The translations under genes and the position numbers were made by a program. The notes below the pieces were generated by a model that did not search any database, was not told the origin of the DNA, and saw only the letters and a list, made by a program, of their open reading frames with translations. DNA of 64,000 bases from Clostridiales bacterium (GTDB lineage Bacteria; Bacillota; Clostridia; Oscillospirales; Oscillospiraceae), in contig SFHQ01000005.1 in assembly GCA_004556345.1 (NCBI GenBank), positions 9,861-73,860 on the forward strand, read 5' to 3'. Of this stretch, positions 8,552-16,658 are shown piece by piece; the first letter of the stretch is position 1, and the number at the start of each line of letters is the position of its first letter.

Positions 8552-10039
8552 ATGATCGATCGCCTTGGTTTCGACAATGAAAAATATCTGGAAATGCAGT
8601 CGGAGCACATCCGCTCCCGCATCGACCAGTTCGGCGGTAAGCTCTACCTGGAGTTTGGCGGCAAACTGTTTGACGACAACCACGCCTCCAGGGTCTTGCC
8701 TGGGTTCCACCCCGACTCGAAAATTCGGATGCTGATGCAGCTGAAGGATCAAGTAGAGATCGTGGTGGCCGTGTCCGCCATGGACCTGGAAAAAAGCAAG
8801 GTCCGGGGCGACCTGGGTATCACCTACGGCACCGACACCCTGCGGCTCATCGACGTGTTCCGGGGGTTCGGGTTCCAGGTAAACAGCGTCGTGCTGACCC
8901 GGTTCAGCGGCCAGCCTGCGGCAGAAATTTTCCAGGCTCAGCTGGAAGGCCTGGGCCTGAAGGTCTACCGCCACTATCCCATCGAGGGCTATCCGTATGA
9001 CATTCCTCTGATCGTCAGTGAAGAGGGCTACGGGAAGAATGAATACATCGAGACCAGCCGCTCCCTGGTGGTCGTCACCGCCCCCGGCCCCGGCAGCGGC
9101 AAGATGGCCGTGTGCCTGAGCCAGCTCTACCATGAGCACCAGCGGGGCATCCAGGCCGGATACGCCAAGTATGAGACCTTCCCCATCTGGAACCTTCCCC
9201 TCCGTCACCCGGTGAACCTGGCCTACGAGGCCGCCACCGCGGACCTCAACGACGTGAACATGATCGACCCCTTCCATCTGGAGGCCTACGGCGTGACCAC
9301 TGTCAACTACAACCGGGACGTGGAAATTTTCCCCGTGCTGAAGACCATGTTCGAGCGCATTGCCGGCTCCTCCCCCTACCAGTCCCCCACGGACATGGGC
9401 GTGAATATGGCCGGGTACTGCATCGTGGACGATGAGGTCGTCTGCCAGGCCTCGAAGGAAGAGATCCTTCGCCGCTTCTACGCCGAGCAGTGCCGCCACC
9501 GCCGGGGCCAGACGGACGGCAACGCCGTGTTCAAGATCGAGCTGCTCATGAAGCAGCTGGGCCTGACCCCCCAGGACCGTAAGGTCGTCGCCCCCGCCCT
9601 GGCCGTGGCCGAGCGCACCGGCGCTCCCGCCGCCGCCATGGAAATGACCGACGGCAAGATCCTCACCGGCAAGACCTCCGAGCTGCTGGGCTGCTCTTCC
9701 GCCCTGCTGCTCAACGCCCTGAAATACCTGGGCAACATCCCGGATGAGGTCCAGCTCATCTCCCCCTCGGTCATTGAGCCGGTGCAGAACTTAAAGGTCA
9801 ACGTGCTGGGCAATAAAAACCCCCGCCTGCACATCGACGAGCTGCTGGTGGCCCTGTCCATCTGCGCCGTCACCGACGCCAACGCGAAAAAGGCCGTGCG
9901 CCAGCTGCAAAAGCTGCGCGGCTGCGAGGCCCACACCACCGTCATCCTCTCCGAGGCCGACGAGGACAGCTTCCGCCGCCTGGGCGTGCGCCTGACCAGC
10001 GAACCGAAATACCAAACCTCCAAGCTTTACCACGGCTGA
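8552..10039 (+). CDS. DUF1846 family protein (UPF0371)
   Basis: 495 residues, full length for the family. The N-terminus (GFDNEKYLEMQSEHI, LYLEFGGKLFDD) and the glycine-rich TAPGPGSGKMAVCLSQLYHE segment near residue 190 are characteristic of DUF1846, a conserved cytoplasmic Firmicutes protein with a Rossmann-like nucleotide-binding N-terminal half; its reaction is unknown. Co-transcribed with asnA (55-base gap, no terminator between), which hints at a link to amino-acid or nitrogen metabolism but proves nothing. AGAGGAAG lies before the ATG. Confidence 0.93.
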   Translation: MIDRLGFDNEKYLEMQSEHIRSRIDQFGGKLYLEFGGKLFDDNHASRVLPGFHPDSKIRMLMQLKDQVEIVVAVSAMDLEKSKVRGDLGITYGTDTLRLIDVFRGFGFQVNSVVLTRFSGQPAAEIFQAQLEGLGLKVYRHYPIEGYPYDIPLIVSEEGYGKNEYIETSRSLVVVTAPGPGSGKMAVCLSQLYHEHQRGIQAGYAKYETFPIWNLPLRHPVNLAYEAATADLNDVNMIDPFHLEAYGVTTVNYNRDVEIFPVLKTMFERIAGSSPYQSPTDMGVNMAGYCIVDDEVVCQASKEEILRRFYAEQCRHRRGQTDGNAVFKIELLMKQLGLTPQDRKVVAPALAVAERTGAPAAAMEMTDGKILTGKTSELLGCSSALLLNALKYLGNIPDEVQLISPSVIEPVQNLKVNVLGNKNPRLHIDELLVALSICAVTDANAKKAVRQLQKLRGCEAHTTVILSEADEDSFRRLGVRLTSEPKYQTSKLYHG

Positions 10040-10094
10040 GACGGCTCAGCTATGTGCCATCAAATTACTCCCCATCAGAAAGGAGCCCATCGCT

Positions 10095-11111
10095 ATGTCT
10101 ACCAAGACCTACATCCCTGAGCACTACGCCCCCCTGCTGAACCTCTACGACACCCAGAAGGCCATCGGCCTGCTCAAGCGGGTCTTTGAGGATACCCTAT
10201 GCGGCAACCTGCGCCTGCGCCGGGTCTCCGCCCCCCTGTTCGTGGAGGCCGCCTCCGGCCTGAACGACGATCTGAACGGCGTGGAACGTCCCGTCAGCTT
10301 TGACATCCCCGCCGCCGGCCGGGATGCCCAGGTGGTCCACTCCCTGGCCAAGTGGAAGCGCATGGCCCTGCACAACTACCACTTCCCCGTGGGCGAGGGC
10401 CTGGTCACCGACATGAACGCCATCCGCCGGGATGAAATCCCCGATAACCTCCACTCCATCTATGTGGACCAGTGGGACTGGGAAAAGGTCATCGCTCCTC
10501 GCGACCGGAACGTGGACTATCTGAAGACCACCGTCCGCGCCATCGTCAGCGCCATGGCCGACACCCAGAAGACCCTGCAATCCGTCTTCCCCCAGCTGAG
10601 CGTCCTGCCGCAGATCCAGCGGGATGTATCCTTCGTCACCAGCCAGGAGCTGGAGGACCTGTGGCCCGACGCCTCCGCCAAGGAGCGGGAGAACAACTGG
10701 GTCAAGGACCACCCCACCACCTTCCTCATGCAGATCGGCGGCGCTCTGAAGTCCGGCAAGCCCCACGACGGCCGCGCCCCCGACTACGACGACTGGACCC
10801 TGAACGGCGACATCCTCTTCTGGGACGAGACCCTGGACCGGGCCATTGAGCTCTCCTCCATGGGCATCCGCGTGGACGCCGCTGCCCTGGACCGCCAGCT
10901 GACCGTCGCCGGCTGCGACGACCGCCGCCAGCTGACCTTCCACAAGATGCTCCTGGCCAACGAGCTGCCCCTGACCATCGGCGGCGGCATCGGCCAGTCC
11001 CGCCTGTCCATGTTCCTGCTGGGCAAGGCCCACATCGGCGAGGTCCAGGTCTCCACCTGGGACGATGAAACCATCGACACCTGCCAGGACGCCGGGATCA
11101 TTCTGCTGTAA
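10095..11111 (+). CDS. asnA: Aspartate--ammonia ligase (asparagine synthetase A)
   Basis: 338 residues. Makes asparagine from aspartate, ammonia and ATP; cytoplasmic, class II aminoacyl-tRNA-synthetase fold. The N-terminus (LYDTQKAIGLLKRVFED, RVSAPLFVEAASGLNDDLNG) and the C-terminal ATP-site signature GGGIGQSRLSMFLLGKAHIGEVQ match AsnA throughout. AAAGGAG sits before the ATG. It shares a transcript with the DUF1846 gene and ends in a strong terminator 25 bases after the stop. Confidence 0.97.
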   Translation: MSTKTYIPEHYAPLLNLYDTQKAIGLLKRVFEDTLCGNLRLRRVSAPLFVEAASGLNDDLNGVERPVSFDIPAAGRDAQVVHSLAKWKRMALHNYHFPVGEGLVTDMNAIRRDEIPDNLHSIYVDQWDWEKVIAPRDRNVDYLKTTVRAIVSAMADTQKTLQSVFPQLSVLPQIQRDVSFVTSQELEDLWPDASAKERENNWVKDHPTTFLMQIGGALKSGKPHDGRAPDYDDWTLNGDILFWDETLDRAIELSSMGIRVDAAALDRQLTVAGCDDRRQLTFHKMLLANELPLTIGGGIGQSRLSMFLLGKAHIGEVQVSTWDDETIDTCQDAGIILL

Positions 11112-11134
11112 CGCCCCCGATCTTCGGACAAACG

Positions 11135-11168
11135 AAACCCCCGAACCGGTCCGGTTCGGGGGTTTTTG
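11135..11168. terminator. Bidirectional terminator between asnA and putP
   Basis: Near-perfect palindrome with AAACCCCCGAACC arms and T runs on both strands; it lies between two converging genes and can serve both. Confidence 0.9.
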
Positions 11169-11203
11169 TATCCATTAAGGTTTTAGAATTTCGTGTGCAG
11201 GTC

Positions 11204-12739
11204 TTACTTACCCACGCCCTCGAATTCCTCCACGATCTCCTTGGCAGGGGCGGGGGTGGCCAGGGAGACGACGACGATGGCGACGCAGGCCACGAGGAAG
11301 GCGGGCAGCAGCTCGTAGATGCTCCAGGCGCCGCCCATGGGGGCCAGCAGGTACTTCCAGATGAAGACCATCGCGCCGCCGGCGACCATGCCGGCGATGG
11401 CGCCCTGCTTCGTGGTCCGCTTCCAGAACAGGGAGAAGAGGACCAGCGGGCCGAAGGCCGCGCCGAAGCCGGCCCAGGCGAAGGACACGATGCGGAACAC
11501 GGAGCTGCTGGGGTTCCAGGCCAGCAGGATACCCACGACAGCGATGCCGATGACGGTGCCGCGGGCGGCCAGCATGGAGTTCTTGGGGCTGAGCTTCTTG
11601 CCGAAGAAGTCCTGCACCAGGTCGTGAGACACGCTGGAGGCAGCGGCCAGCAGCTGGGAGTCTGCGGTGGACATGGTGGAGGCCAGGATGCCGGACAGGG
11701 CCAGACCAGCCACCAGCGCGAAGAACACCCCGTGCTGGCTGAGCAGGTCAGAGAGCTTGATGAGGATGGTCTCGGCGTCGGAGCTGGTGCCCAGGAAGGG
11801 GATCTTGCCCTCCTTGGTGACGGTGTTGCCCACGATGCCGATGAGCACGGCGATGAACATGGAGATGACCACCCAGACGGTGGCGATGCGGCGGGAGGTC
11901 TTGAGCTTGGTGTCATCCTCAATGGCCATGAACCGCAGCAGGATATGGGGCATACCGAAGTAGCCCAGGCCCCAGGCCAGGGTGGAGACGATGCGCAGAG
12001 CCGGGAAGCTGCCCGCCTGGTTGGTGGCGGCGTCATAGCCCTGGGTCAGGTTCAGGTAGCCAGGCATGGAGGTGGCGTTGGCCGTCACGGACTCCCAGCC
12101 ACCGGCCTGGCTGATGCCGAAGAAGACGATGAACACCAGGGCAAAGGTCATGACGATGCTCTGGATCAGGTCCGTGGTAGACACGGCCAGGAAGCCGCCC
12201 AGGACCGTGTAGCCGATGACGACGATGGCACCCACGATCATGGCTACGTGGTAATTCACCCCAAAGAGGCTGTTAAACAGCGTACCGATGGCCTTGAAGC
12301 CGGAGGCAGTGTAGGGGATGAAGAAGATCAGGATGACCACAGCGGCGATGCAGGAGAGCACATACTTCTCGTCCCGGTAGCGCCGGGAGAAGAAGCTGGG
12401 GACGGTGATGGCCCCGATGTGGGCCGAGTACCGGCGCAGACGCTTGGCCACGATGAGCCAGTTGAGGTAGGTACCGATGGCCAGGCCAATGGCTGTCCAG
12501 CCCACCTCGGCAACGCCGCAGAGATAGGCCAGGCCGGGCAGACCCATGAGCAGGTAGCTGCTCATGTCCGAGGCTTCGGCACTCATGGCTGTGACCACAG
12601 GGCCTAATTTCCGGCCGCCCAGGTAGAACTCGTGGGAGCTGCCGCCGGCACCTTTCCGGCTGCAATACACGCCCACCAGCACCATGGCCACCAGGTAGAC
12701 AACGATGGTCGCAACGATACAGATTTGGGATGCTGACAT
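11204..12739 (-). CDS. putP: Sodium/proline symporter
   Basis: 511 residues, about 13 membrane segments, SSSF/SLC5 family. The sodium and proline site motif SAEASDMSSYLLMGLPG (helix 2) matches PutP closely, as do GGFLAVSTTDLIQ and the helix-loop near STADSQLLAAASSVSHD. Imports proline with Na+. Downstream of a promoter at 12789-12817 that is bordered by a perfect 14-base-arm palindrome, and the next gene upstream encodes a TetR regulator, so TetR control of putP is plausible. Substrate is by family resemblance; pantothenate and other SSSF members are less similar at these motifs. Confidence 0.93.
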   Translation of the reverse strand: MSASQICIVATIVVYLVAMVLVGVYCSRKGAGGSSHEFYLGGRKLGPVVTAMSAEASDMSSYLLMGLPGLAYLCGVAEVGWTAIGLAIGTYLNWLIVAKRLRRYSAHIGAITVPSFFSRRYRDEKYVLSCIAAVVILIFFIPYTASGFKAIGTLFNSLFGVNYHVAMIVGAIVVIGYTVLGGFLAVSTTDLIQSIVMTFALVFIVFFGISQAGGWESVTANATSMPGYLNLTQGYDAATNQAGSFPALRIVSTLAWGLGYFGMPHILLRFMAIEDDTKLKTSRRIATVWVVISMFIAVLIGIVGNTVTKEGKIPFLGTSSDAETILIKLSDLLSQHGVFFALVAGLALSGILASTMSTADSQLLAAASSVSHDLVQDFFGKKLSPKNSMLAARGTVIGIAVVGILLAWNPSSSVFRIVSFAWAGFGAAFGPLVLFSLFWKRTTKQGAIAGMVAGGAMVFIWKYLLAPMGGAWSIYELLPAFLVACVAIVVVSLATPAPAKEIVEEFEGVGK

Positions 12740-12788
12740 AGTTTGCTTCGTTCCTCTCTCTAAAGAATCTAATTAAGATAGCCTGTGT

Positions 12789-12817
12789 ATCATAGCACTT
12801 CAAAATATAGAACGCAA
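12789..12817 (-). promoter_or_regulatory. SigA-type promoter of putP
   Basis: Minus strand: TTGCGT (12817-12812), 17-base spacer, TATGAT (12794-12789). The upstream edge is six bases from a long palindrome. Confidence 0.65.
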
Positions 12818-12822
12818 CACAG

Positions 12823-12854
12823 AACGGAGTATAGACCGTAGTCTATACTCCGTT
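12823..12854. promoter_or_regulatory. Perfect inverted repeat: candidate TetR operator or terminator
   Basis: Fourteen-base arms (AACGGAGTATAGAC and its complement), four-base loop CGTA. It lies between the stop of the tetR gene and the -35 box of putP. The plus strand has TTTTTT after the stem; the minus strand, along which both genes run, has only a poor T run. The inner TATAGAC-N4-GTCTATA has the look of a TetR-family operator. Confidence 0.6.
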
Positions 12855-12883
12855 TTTTACTTTCTTTGAAAAGTCTTTGCGCT

Positions 12884-13504
12884 TCAATTTGTTTCTTCTG
12901 AACGATTTTCAGACGGTGCTTCAGGGAGAAAATCATGCAAAAAAACCGGCAGCTGCCGGGCGGCGTATTCGGCCAGGGAATAATCTCCCCCGCAGAGGCA
13001 CCAGTCGTACATCAAGGCCCGCTCACAGAGGGCGTAGACCTTCACCATGTCGTTGACGCTGCGGCTCTGGGTCAGCTCTCCCGCCGCCTGACCCTCGGCG
13101 ATGATGCGGCGGAGCAGGCGGTAGTAGATGCGCTTGTGATCCAGCAGATGCCGGTTCCCCGTCGTCACCAGCTGGGTGGAGAGCAGGCGGGCCATGAGGT
13201 CGATGGAGACGCTGTCCTCGATCATCCGAAACAGCTCCCGGTTGAGAAAGAGCAGCTTCTCCATGGTGGGCATCTCCGGGGGCATAACGGCCTGTAAATC
13301 CTGATACTTCTGGTCGAACAAATCGCTGAGCGTACTCAGCAGGGCGTCCTTGCCATCGAAATAATGGTAGAAGGATCCCTTCGAGGTTTGAGAGGATTCG
13401 ATGATCTCCTCCACCGTCGTGTCCTCATAGCCCTGGTCATAGAACAGCCGCCAGGCGGCTTCCACGATGCGCCCCCGCGTGTTCCGGGCGTTTTTCTTTG
13501 CCAT
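12884..13504 (-). CDS. TetR/AcrR family transcriptional regulator
   Basis: 206 residues. Residues about 8-55 form the TetR helix-turn-helix (GRIVEAAWRLFYDQGYEDTT, then the recognition helix SKGSFYHYFDGKDAL); the rest is an all-helical ligand domain with no recognised ligand class. It follows the AlaX-type gene by 14 bases and is probably on the same transcript. The nearest target candidates are its own operon and putP, because a long palindrome lies immediately downstream of this gene and upstream of the putP promoter. Confidence 0.92.
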   Translation of the reverse strand: MAKKNARNTRGRIVEAAWRLFYDQGYEDTTVEEIIESSQTSKGSFYHYFDGKDALLSTLSDLFDQKYQDLQAVMPPEMPTMEKLLFLNRELFRMIEDSVSIDLMARLLSTQLVTTGNRHLLDHKRIYYRLLRRIIAEGQAAGELTQSRSVNDMVKVYALCERALMYDWCLCGGDYSLAEYAARQLPVFLHDFLPEAPSENRSEETN

Positions 13505-13518
13505 GCTGCCCGCCTCTC

Positions 13519-14667
13519 TTACGCGAAGTAGGCTTCAATGGCCGCCCGGTCTGCGGAGAGGGAGCCTTGGATCATGGTGGGCTGGCCGCCGCCCTTGCCT
13601 TGCAGGGCGGTGTTGATCTGCTTGGCCTGGGCGCGGAGATCGACGGTCTTGCTGCCCATCACATAGCGGTAACCGGTCTTGTCGCTGCCGGTAAAGACGG
13701 CGCAGATGCCGGCGCATTTCTCCATACCCCCGTTGGCCAGGGCCCGCAGGCTGTTGGCGTCCAGGTCGTCCTCGAATAAAACCAGGTTCCCCTTCGTCTC
13801 CGGCAGGGTCTGGAGCTTTTGAAGGGTCAGGGCCTGCCGGGCCTCCTTCAGGGCCAGGGCCAGGGCCTCCCGCTCTTTCAGCAGGCGCTCCACCCCCTGG
13901 GCGGCTTCCGGCTGCTTCACGGACAGGGCCGCAGAAATGGCGGCAACATTTTTCTGCTTCACCCGGTAGTCCTCCAGGGCCATGGACCCCGCCGCCATCC
14001 AGATGCGGATGCCGCCCCGGTGCCGCATGGCGTCCAGGAGCTTGATGACGCCGATCTCGCCGGTGCGGGAGACATGGGGGGCGCAGCAGGCGCACACATC
14101 GCAGTCTTCCACGGTCACGATGCGGACGTTTTCCGTCAGGTCCAGCTTGCTCCGGTAGTCCAAGGTCTTCAGCACCTCCGGGTCGGGATACTCGGCGGTG
14201 ATGGGGCGGTTTTCCGCGACGATCTGGTTGGCCAGCGTTTCCAGCTGCTCCAGCTGTTCCGCCGTCAGCTCCTGGTCAAAATCCAAGATAACTTCGTTTT
14301 CGCCCAGATGAAAGCCCACGTTGGTGCAGCCATACAGGCTGTGGGCCAGGCCGGAGATAATATGCTCCCCGGAGTGGCACTGCATCCGGCGGAAGCGCAG
14401 GGGCCAGTCCAAGTCCCCTTCCACCTGTGTTCCAGGCTCCAACGGCCCGTCCACCGTGTGCAGGATGCTATCCCCGGCTTCCTGCACATCCAGAACGTTG
14501 TGCCCGCCCAGCGTTCCCCCGTCGGCGGGCTGGCCGCCGCCTTCCGGGAAAAAGGCCGTCTGGTCCAGTTCCACCTGCCACTTGCCCTCCCCGGCGGGGG
14601 CGCAGGTGCGGACGGTGGCGGTGAAGTGTTTTCGATGGCTATCTTGGTCATATAATTTGATGGTCAT
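13519..14667 (-). CDS. Alanyl-tRNA editing protein, AlaX-L type with DHHA1 domain
   Basis: 382 residues. Hydrolyses mischarged Ser- or Gly-tRNA(Ala) in trans. The editing domain has the zinc site HSGEH (98-102) and the CxxxH motif C194-H198 within CACCAPH; the PEGGGQPADGG stretch is the family's N-terminal signature. A coiled-coil follows at about 250-290, and the C-terminal DHHA1 domain ends with GGGQPTMIQGSL. Compared with AlaRS it lacks the synthetase and tRNA-recognition domains, so it is a free-standing editor. First gene of a unit with the TetR gene; promoter at 14712-14740. Confidence 0.93.
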   Translation of the reverse strand: MTIKLYDQDSHRKHFTATVRTCAPAGEGKWQVELDQTAFFPEGGGQPADGGTLGGHNVLDVQEAGDSILHTVDGPLEPGTQVEGDLDWPLRFRRMQCHSGEHIISGLAHSLYGCTNVGFHLGENEVILDFDQELTAEQLEQLETLANQIVAENRPITAEYPDPEVLKTLDYRSKLDLTENVRIVTVEDCDVCACCAPHVSRTGEIGVIKLLDAMRHRGGIRIWMAAGSMALEDYRVKQKNVAAISAALSVKQPEAAQGVERLLKEREALALALKEARQALTLQKLQTLPETKGNLVLFEDDLDANSLRALANGGMEKCAGICAVFTGSDKTGYRYVMGSKTVDLRAQAKQINTALQGKGGGQPTMIQGSLSADRAAIEAYFA

Positions 14668-14711
14668 GTCGTTTCGATCCCTTCCTGTTGTGATTCTGTC
14701 GGATGGGTCCT

Positions 14712-14740
14712 ATTATACCGGGTTTACCGGAAGGGCGCAA
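14712..14740 (-). promoter_or_regulatory. SigA-type promoter of the AlaX-TetR unit
   Basis: Minus strand: TTGCGC (14740-14735), 17-base spacer, TATAAT (14717-14712), about 45 bases before the ATG at 14667. Confidence 0.7.
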
Positions 14741-14748
14741 GAACGAAA

Positions 14749-14775
14749 CGGACCGCCGAGAGTCCCGGCGGTCCG
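14749..14775 (-). terminator. Terminator after the CmpB-family gene
   Basis: Ten-base perfect stem (CGGACCGCCG with its complement) and seven-base loop, 18 bases after the stop. The minus-strand T run is interrupted (GTTTCGTTCTT). Confidence 0.65.
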
Positions 14776-14792
14776 CTGAAAAACAGGTGTTC

Positions 14793-15812
14793 TTATGATT
14801 TGGTCTTCCGTTCCTTCTTCAAGCTCTTCAGCAGACGGAACGCACCAGCGTGCTGCCGGGACGTCGCGGTGGGGTTGCGGTAGAGCAGATCGACCGCCCT
14901 CTGATAGTCCTTGTCCCGGCGGGCATAGACCTCCTGCTGGGTCTTGGCCAGGGAATCCCGGACGCCCAGCAGGAACGTCCGCAGGTTCTCCAAACGCTTG
15001 CGCTCTTTGCGGTCGTCGCCCACGGCAGCCAACCGGGCGCTGACCTGGGCCAGGGCGGCGCGGTTCTTTTCGTTCAGGCGGTCCAGCAGGCCGTTGGTGC
15101 TGTCCCGGCGCTCTTGCAGCTTATGCAGTAAGTACGCCTTTTTGCTCTCCCCGTCGGCAGCGGCCCGCTGAAGGGCCTGCTTTGGGTCGGGGAGCTTGCT
15201 CTCCAGGTCCAGCTCCAGCTCTTTGGCGGCGTCCCGCAGCTTTTCCTGGACCACGGCCAGGCGGCGGCTGGTCTCGCTCAGGCTGGCCAGCAGATGCTTG
15301 GTGTCCAGGGCCTTCTGCACCGACCAGGTGGTATCCACCGCAAACGCGGCGGTCAGGCACAGGGCCAGGACCTGGGCGACCGGCACCGGCAGCCAGAGGA
15401 CCAGGTCCTCCACCGGCGGATGCAGAACATACAGCAGGACCAGGGAAAACACGCCCCAGCCGATGGATACCCCCAGGCAGATGTGCCCGTTGACGTTCAG
15501 CGGCTTGTCGGAGTAGTCCCAGTAGCGCATGTGAAAGAGCTTCTCCATGCTCTCCCCGGTGACGTATTCCAGCACAGTCGCCCCGATCATCCCCAGCAGG
15601 AAGATGAGCGCCGGGCGGCCCCGGGCCGGCAGCGTCACCAGCAGCACGACCACAGCGCCTGACCCATAGATCGGCAGCCAAGGCCCGTGCAGAAAGCCCC
15701 GGTTGACCCAGCGCTTGCTTTTGACGGAGACGTAGCACGACTCCCACACCCAGCCCAGCACACTATACACAAAAAAGATGAGCAGCCATTGCAGCGGCGT
15801 ATAGGCTTCCAC
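14793..15812 (-). CDS. Putative membrane protein, ABC-transporter permease CmpB-like family (PF06541)
   Basis: About 339 residues. The N-terminal half has five to six hydrophobic segments and the family's signatures: VYSVLGWVWESCYVS, the NRGFLHGPWLPIYGSGA motif and EYVTGESMEKLFHMRYWDYS. The C-terminal 140 residues are a charged coiled coil. Despite the family name, a transport role is unproven and no ATPase is adjacent. I place the start at GTG 15812, six bases after GGAGGG, rather than the ATG at 15818, which touches the ribosome site. Separate from sigE, with its own promoter at 15891-15919. Confidence 0.8.
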   Translation of the reverse strand: MEAYTPLQWLLIFFVYSVLGWVWESCYVSVKSKRWVNRGFLHGPWLPIYGSGAVVVLLVTLPARGRPALIFLLGMIGATVLEYVTGESMEKLFHMRYWDYSDKPLNVNGHICLGVSIGWGVFSLVLLYVLHPPVEDLVLWLPVPVAQVLALCLTAAFAVDTTWSVQKALDTKHLLASLSETSRRLAVVQEKLRDAAKELELDLESKLPDPKQALQRAAADGESKKAYLLHKLQERRDSTNGLLDRLNEKNRAALAQVSARLAAVGDDRKERKRLENLRTFLLGVRDSLAKTQQEVYARRDKDYQRAVDLLYRNPTATSRQHAGAFRLLKSLKKERKTKS

Positions 15813-15890
15813 AGCCATCCCTCCCGCGGGTTTCTTTGGTAGATTTTATAAAGGACGATACCAGTAGGATACCACACAGCGCCGCCCGCT

Positions 15891-15919
15891 TCCATAGTAC
15901 AATTTCCCAAATTCGTCAA
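15891..15919 (-). promoter_or_regulatory. Likely promoter of the CmpB-family gene
   Basis: Minus strand: TTGACG (15919-15914), 17-base spacer, TATGGA (15896-15891). The -10 box is weak. Confidence 0.45.
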
Positions 15920-15931
15920 AAAGCGTCCCGC

Positions 15932-16648
15932 TCACGGCACCTGGCTCACCCGTAAGATCTCCCGGCGCAGGCGGCGGATGATGCGCTTTTCCAGGCGGGA
16001 GATGTAGGACTGAGAGATGCCCATGTGGTCGGCCACCTCTTTCTGGGTGTGTTCCCGGCGGCCGCCCAGGCCGAAGCGGAGGGTGATGATCTCCCGCTCC
16101 CGTCCGGTCAGGGTCTCCAGGGCGTCGGCCAGCATCTGGCGGTCGGCGTCGGCCTCCATGGGCTGGGTGACCAGGTCGCTGTCAGTGCCCAGAATATCGG
16201 ACAGAAGAAGCTCGTTGCCGTTGCCGTCGGTGCTGAGGGGTTCGTCCAGTGGGATCTCCGTTTTTTGGCTGGCGGTTTTCCGCAGGTGCATGAGGATCTC
16301 ATTTTCGATGCACCGGGAGGCATAGGTCGCCAGCTTGATGTTTTTCGCCGGCTGATAGGTCCCCACGGCCTTGATCAGGCCGATGGTGCCGATGGAGATG
16401 AGGTCCTCGATGTTGATGCCCGTGTTTTCAAACCGCCGGGCGATGTAGACGACCAGGCGCAGATTGTGCTCGATGAGCGTTGCGGACGCCTCTTGGTCCC
16501 CCTCGGCCAGGCGGGCGATGCAGGCCCGTTCCTCCTCCCGGCTCAAGGGGGCGGGCAGCACGTCGCTGCCGCCGATGTAGTGCAGGTTGCCGGGCCGCCA
16601 CAGCCCCAGGCGGGCCAAAGTCCGCAGCAGGTGTTCCTTCCAGTTCAT
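15932..16648 (-). CDS. sigE: RNA polymerase sporulation sigma factor E (pro-sigma-E)
   Basis: 238 residues, the normal size. Early mother-cell sigma factor. It carries an N-terminal pro-sequence followed by LHYIGGSDVLPAPL, which matches the cleavage region of Bacillus pro-sigma-E; region 2 includes LIEHNLRLVVYIARRF and YASRCIENEILMHLRK; region 4 has the helix-turn-helix QKEVADHMGISQSYISRLEKR. The start at 16648 is set by AGGAGG seven bases upstream; the longer open frame upstream overlaps spoIIGA and is not used. The processing protease gene spoIIGA is 10 bases upstream. sigG, often next, is not found here. Confidence 0.97.
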   Translation of the reverse strand: MNWKEHLLRTLARLGLWRPGNLHYIGGSDVLPAPLSREEERACIARLAEGDQEASATLIEHNLRLVVYIARRFENTGINIEDLISIGTIGLIKAVGTYQPAKNIKLATYASRCIENEILMHLRKTASQKTEIPLDEPLSTDGNGNELLLSDILGTDSDLVTQPMEADADRQMLADALETLTGREREIITLRFGLGGRREHTQKEVADHMGISQSYISRLEKRIIRRLRREILRVSQVP

Positions 16649-16658
16649 AGCCGACCTC

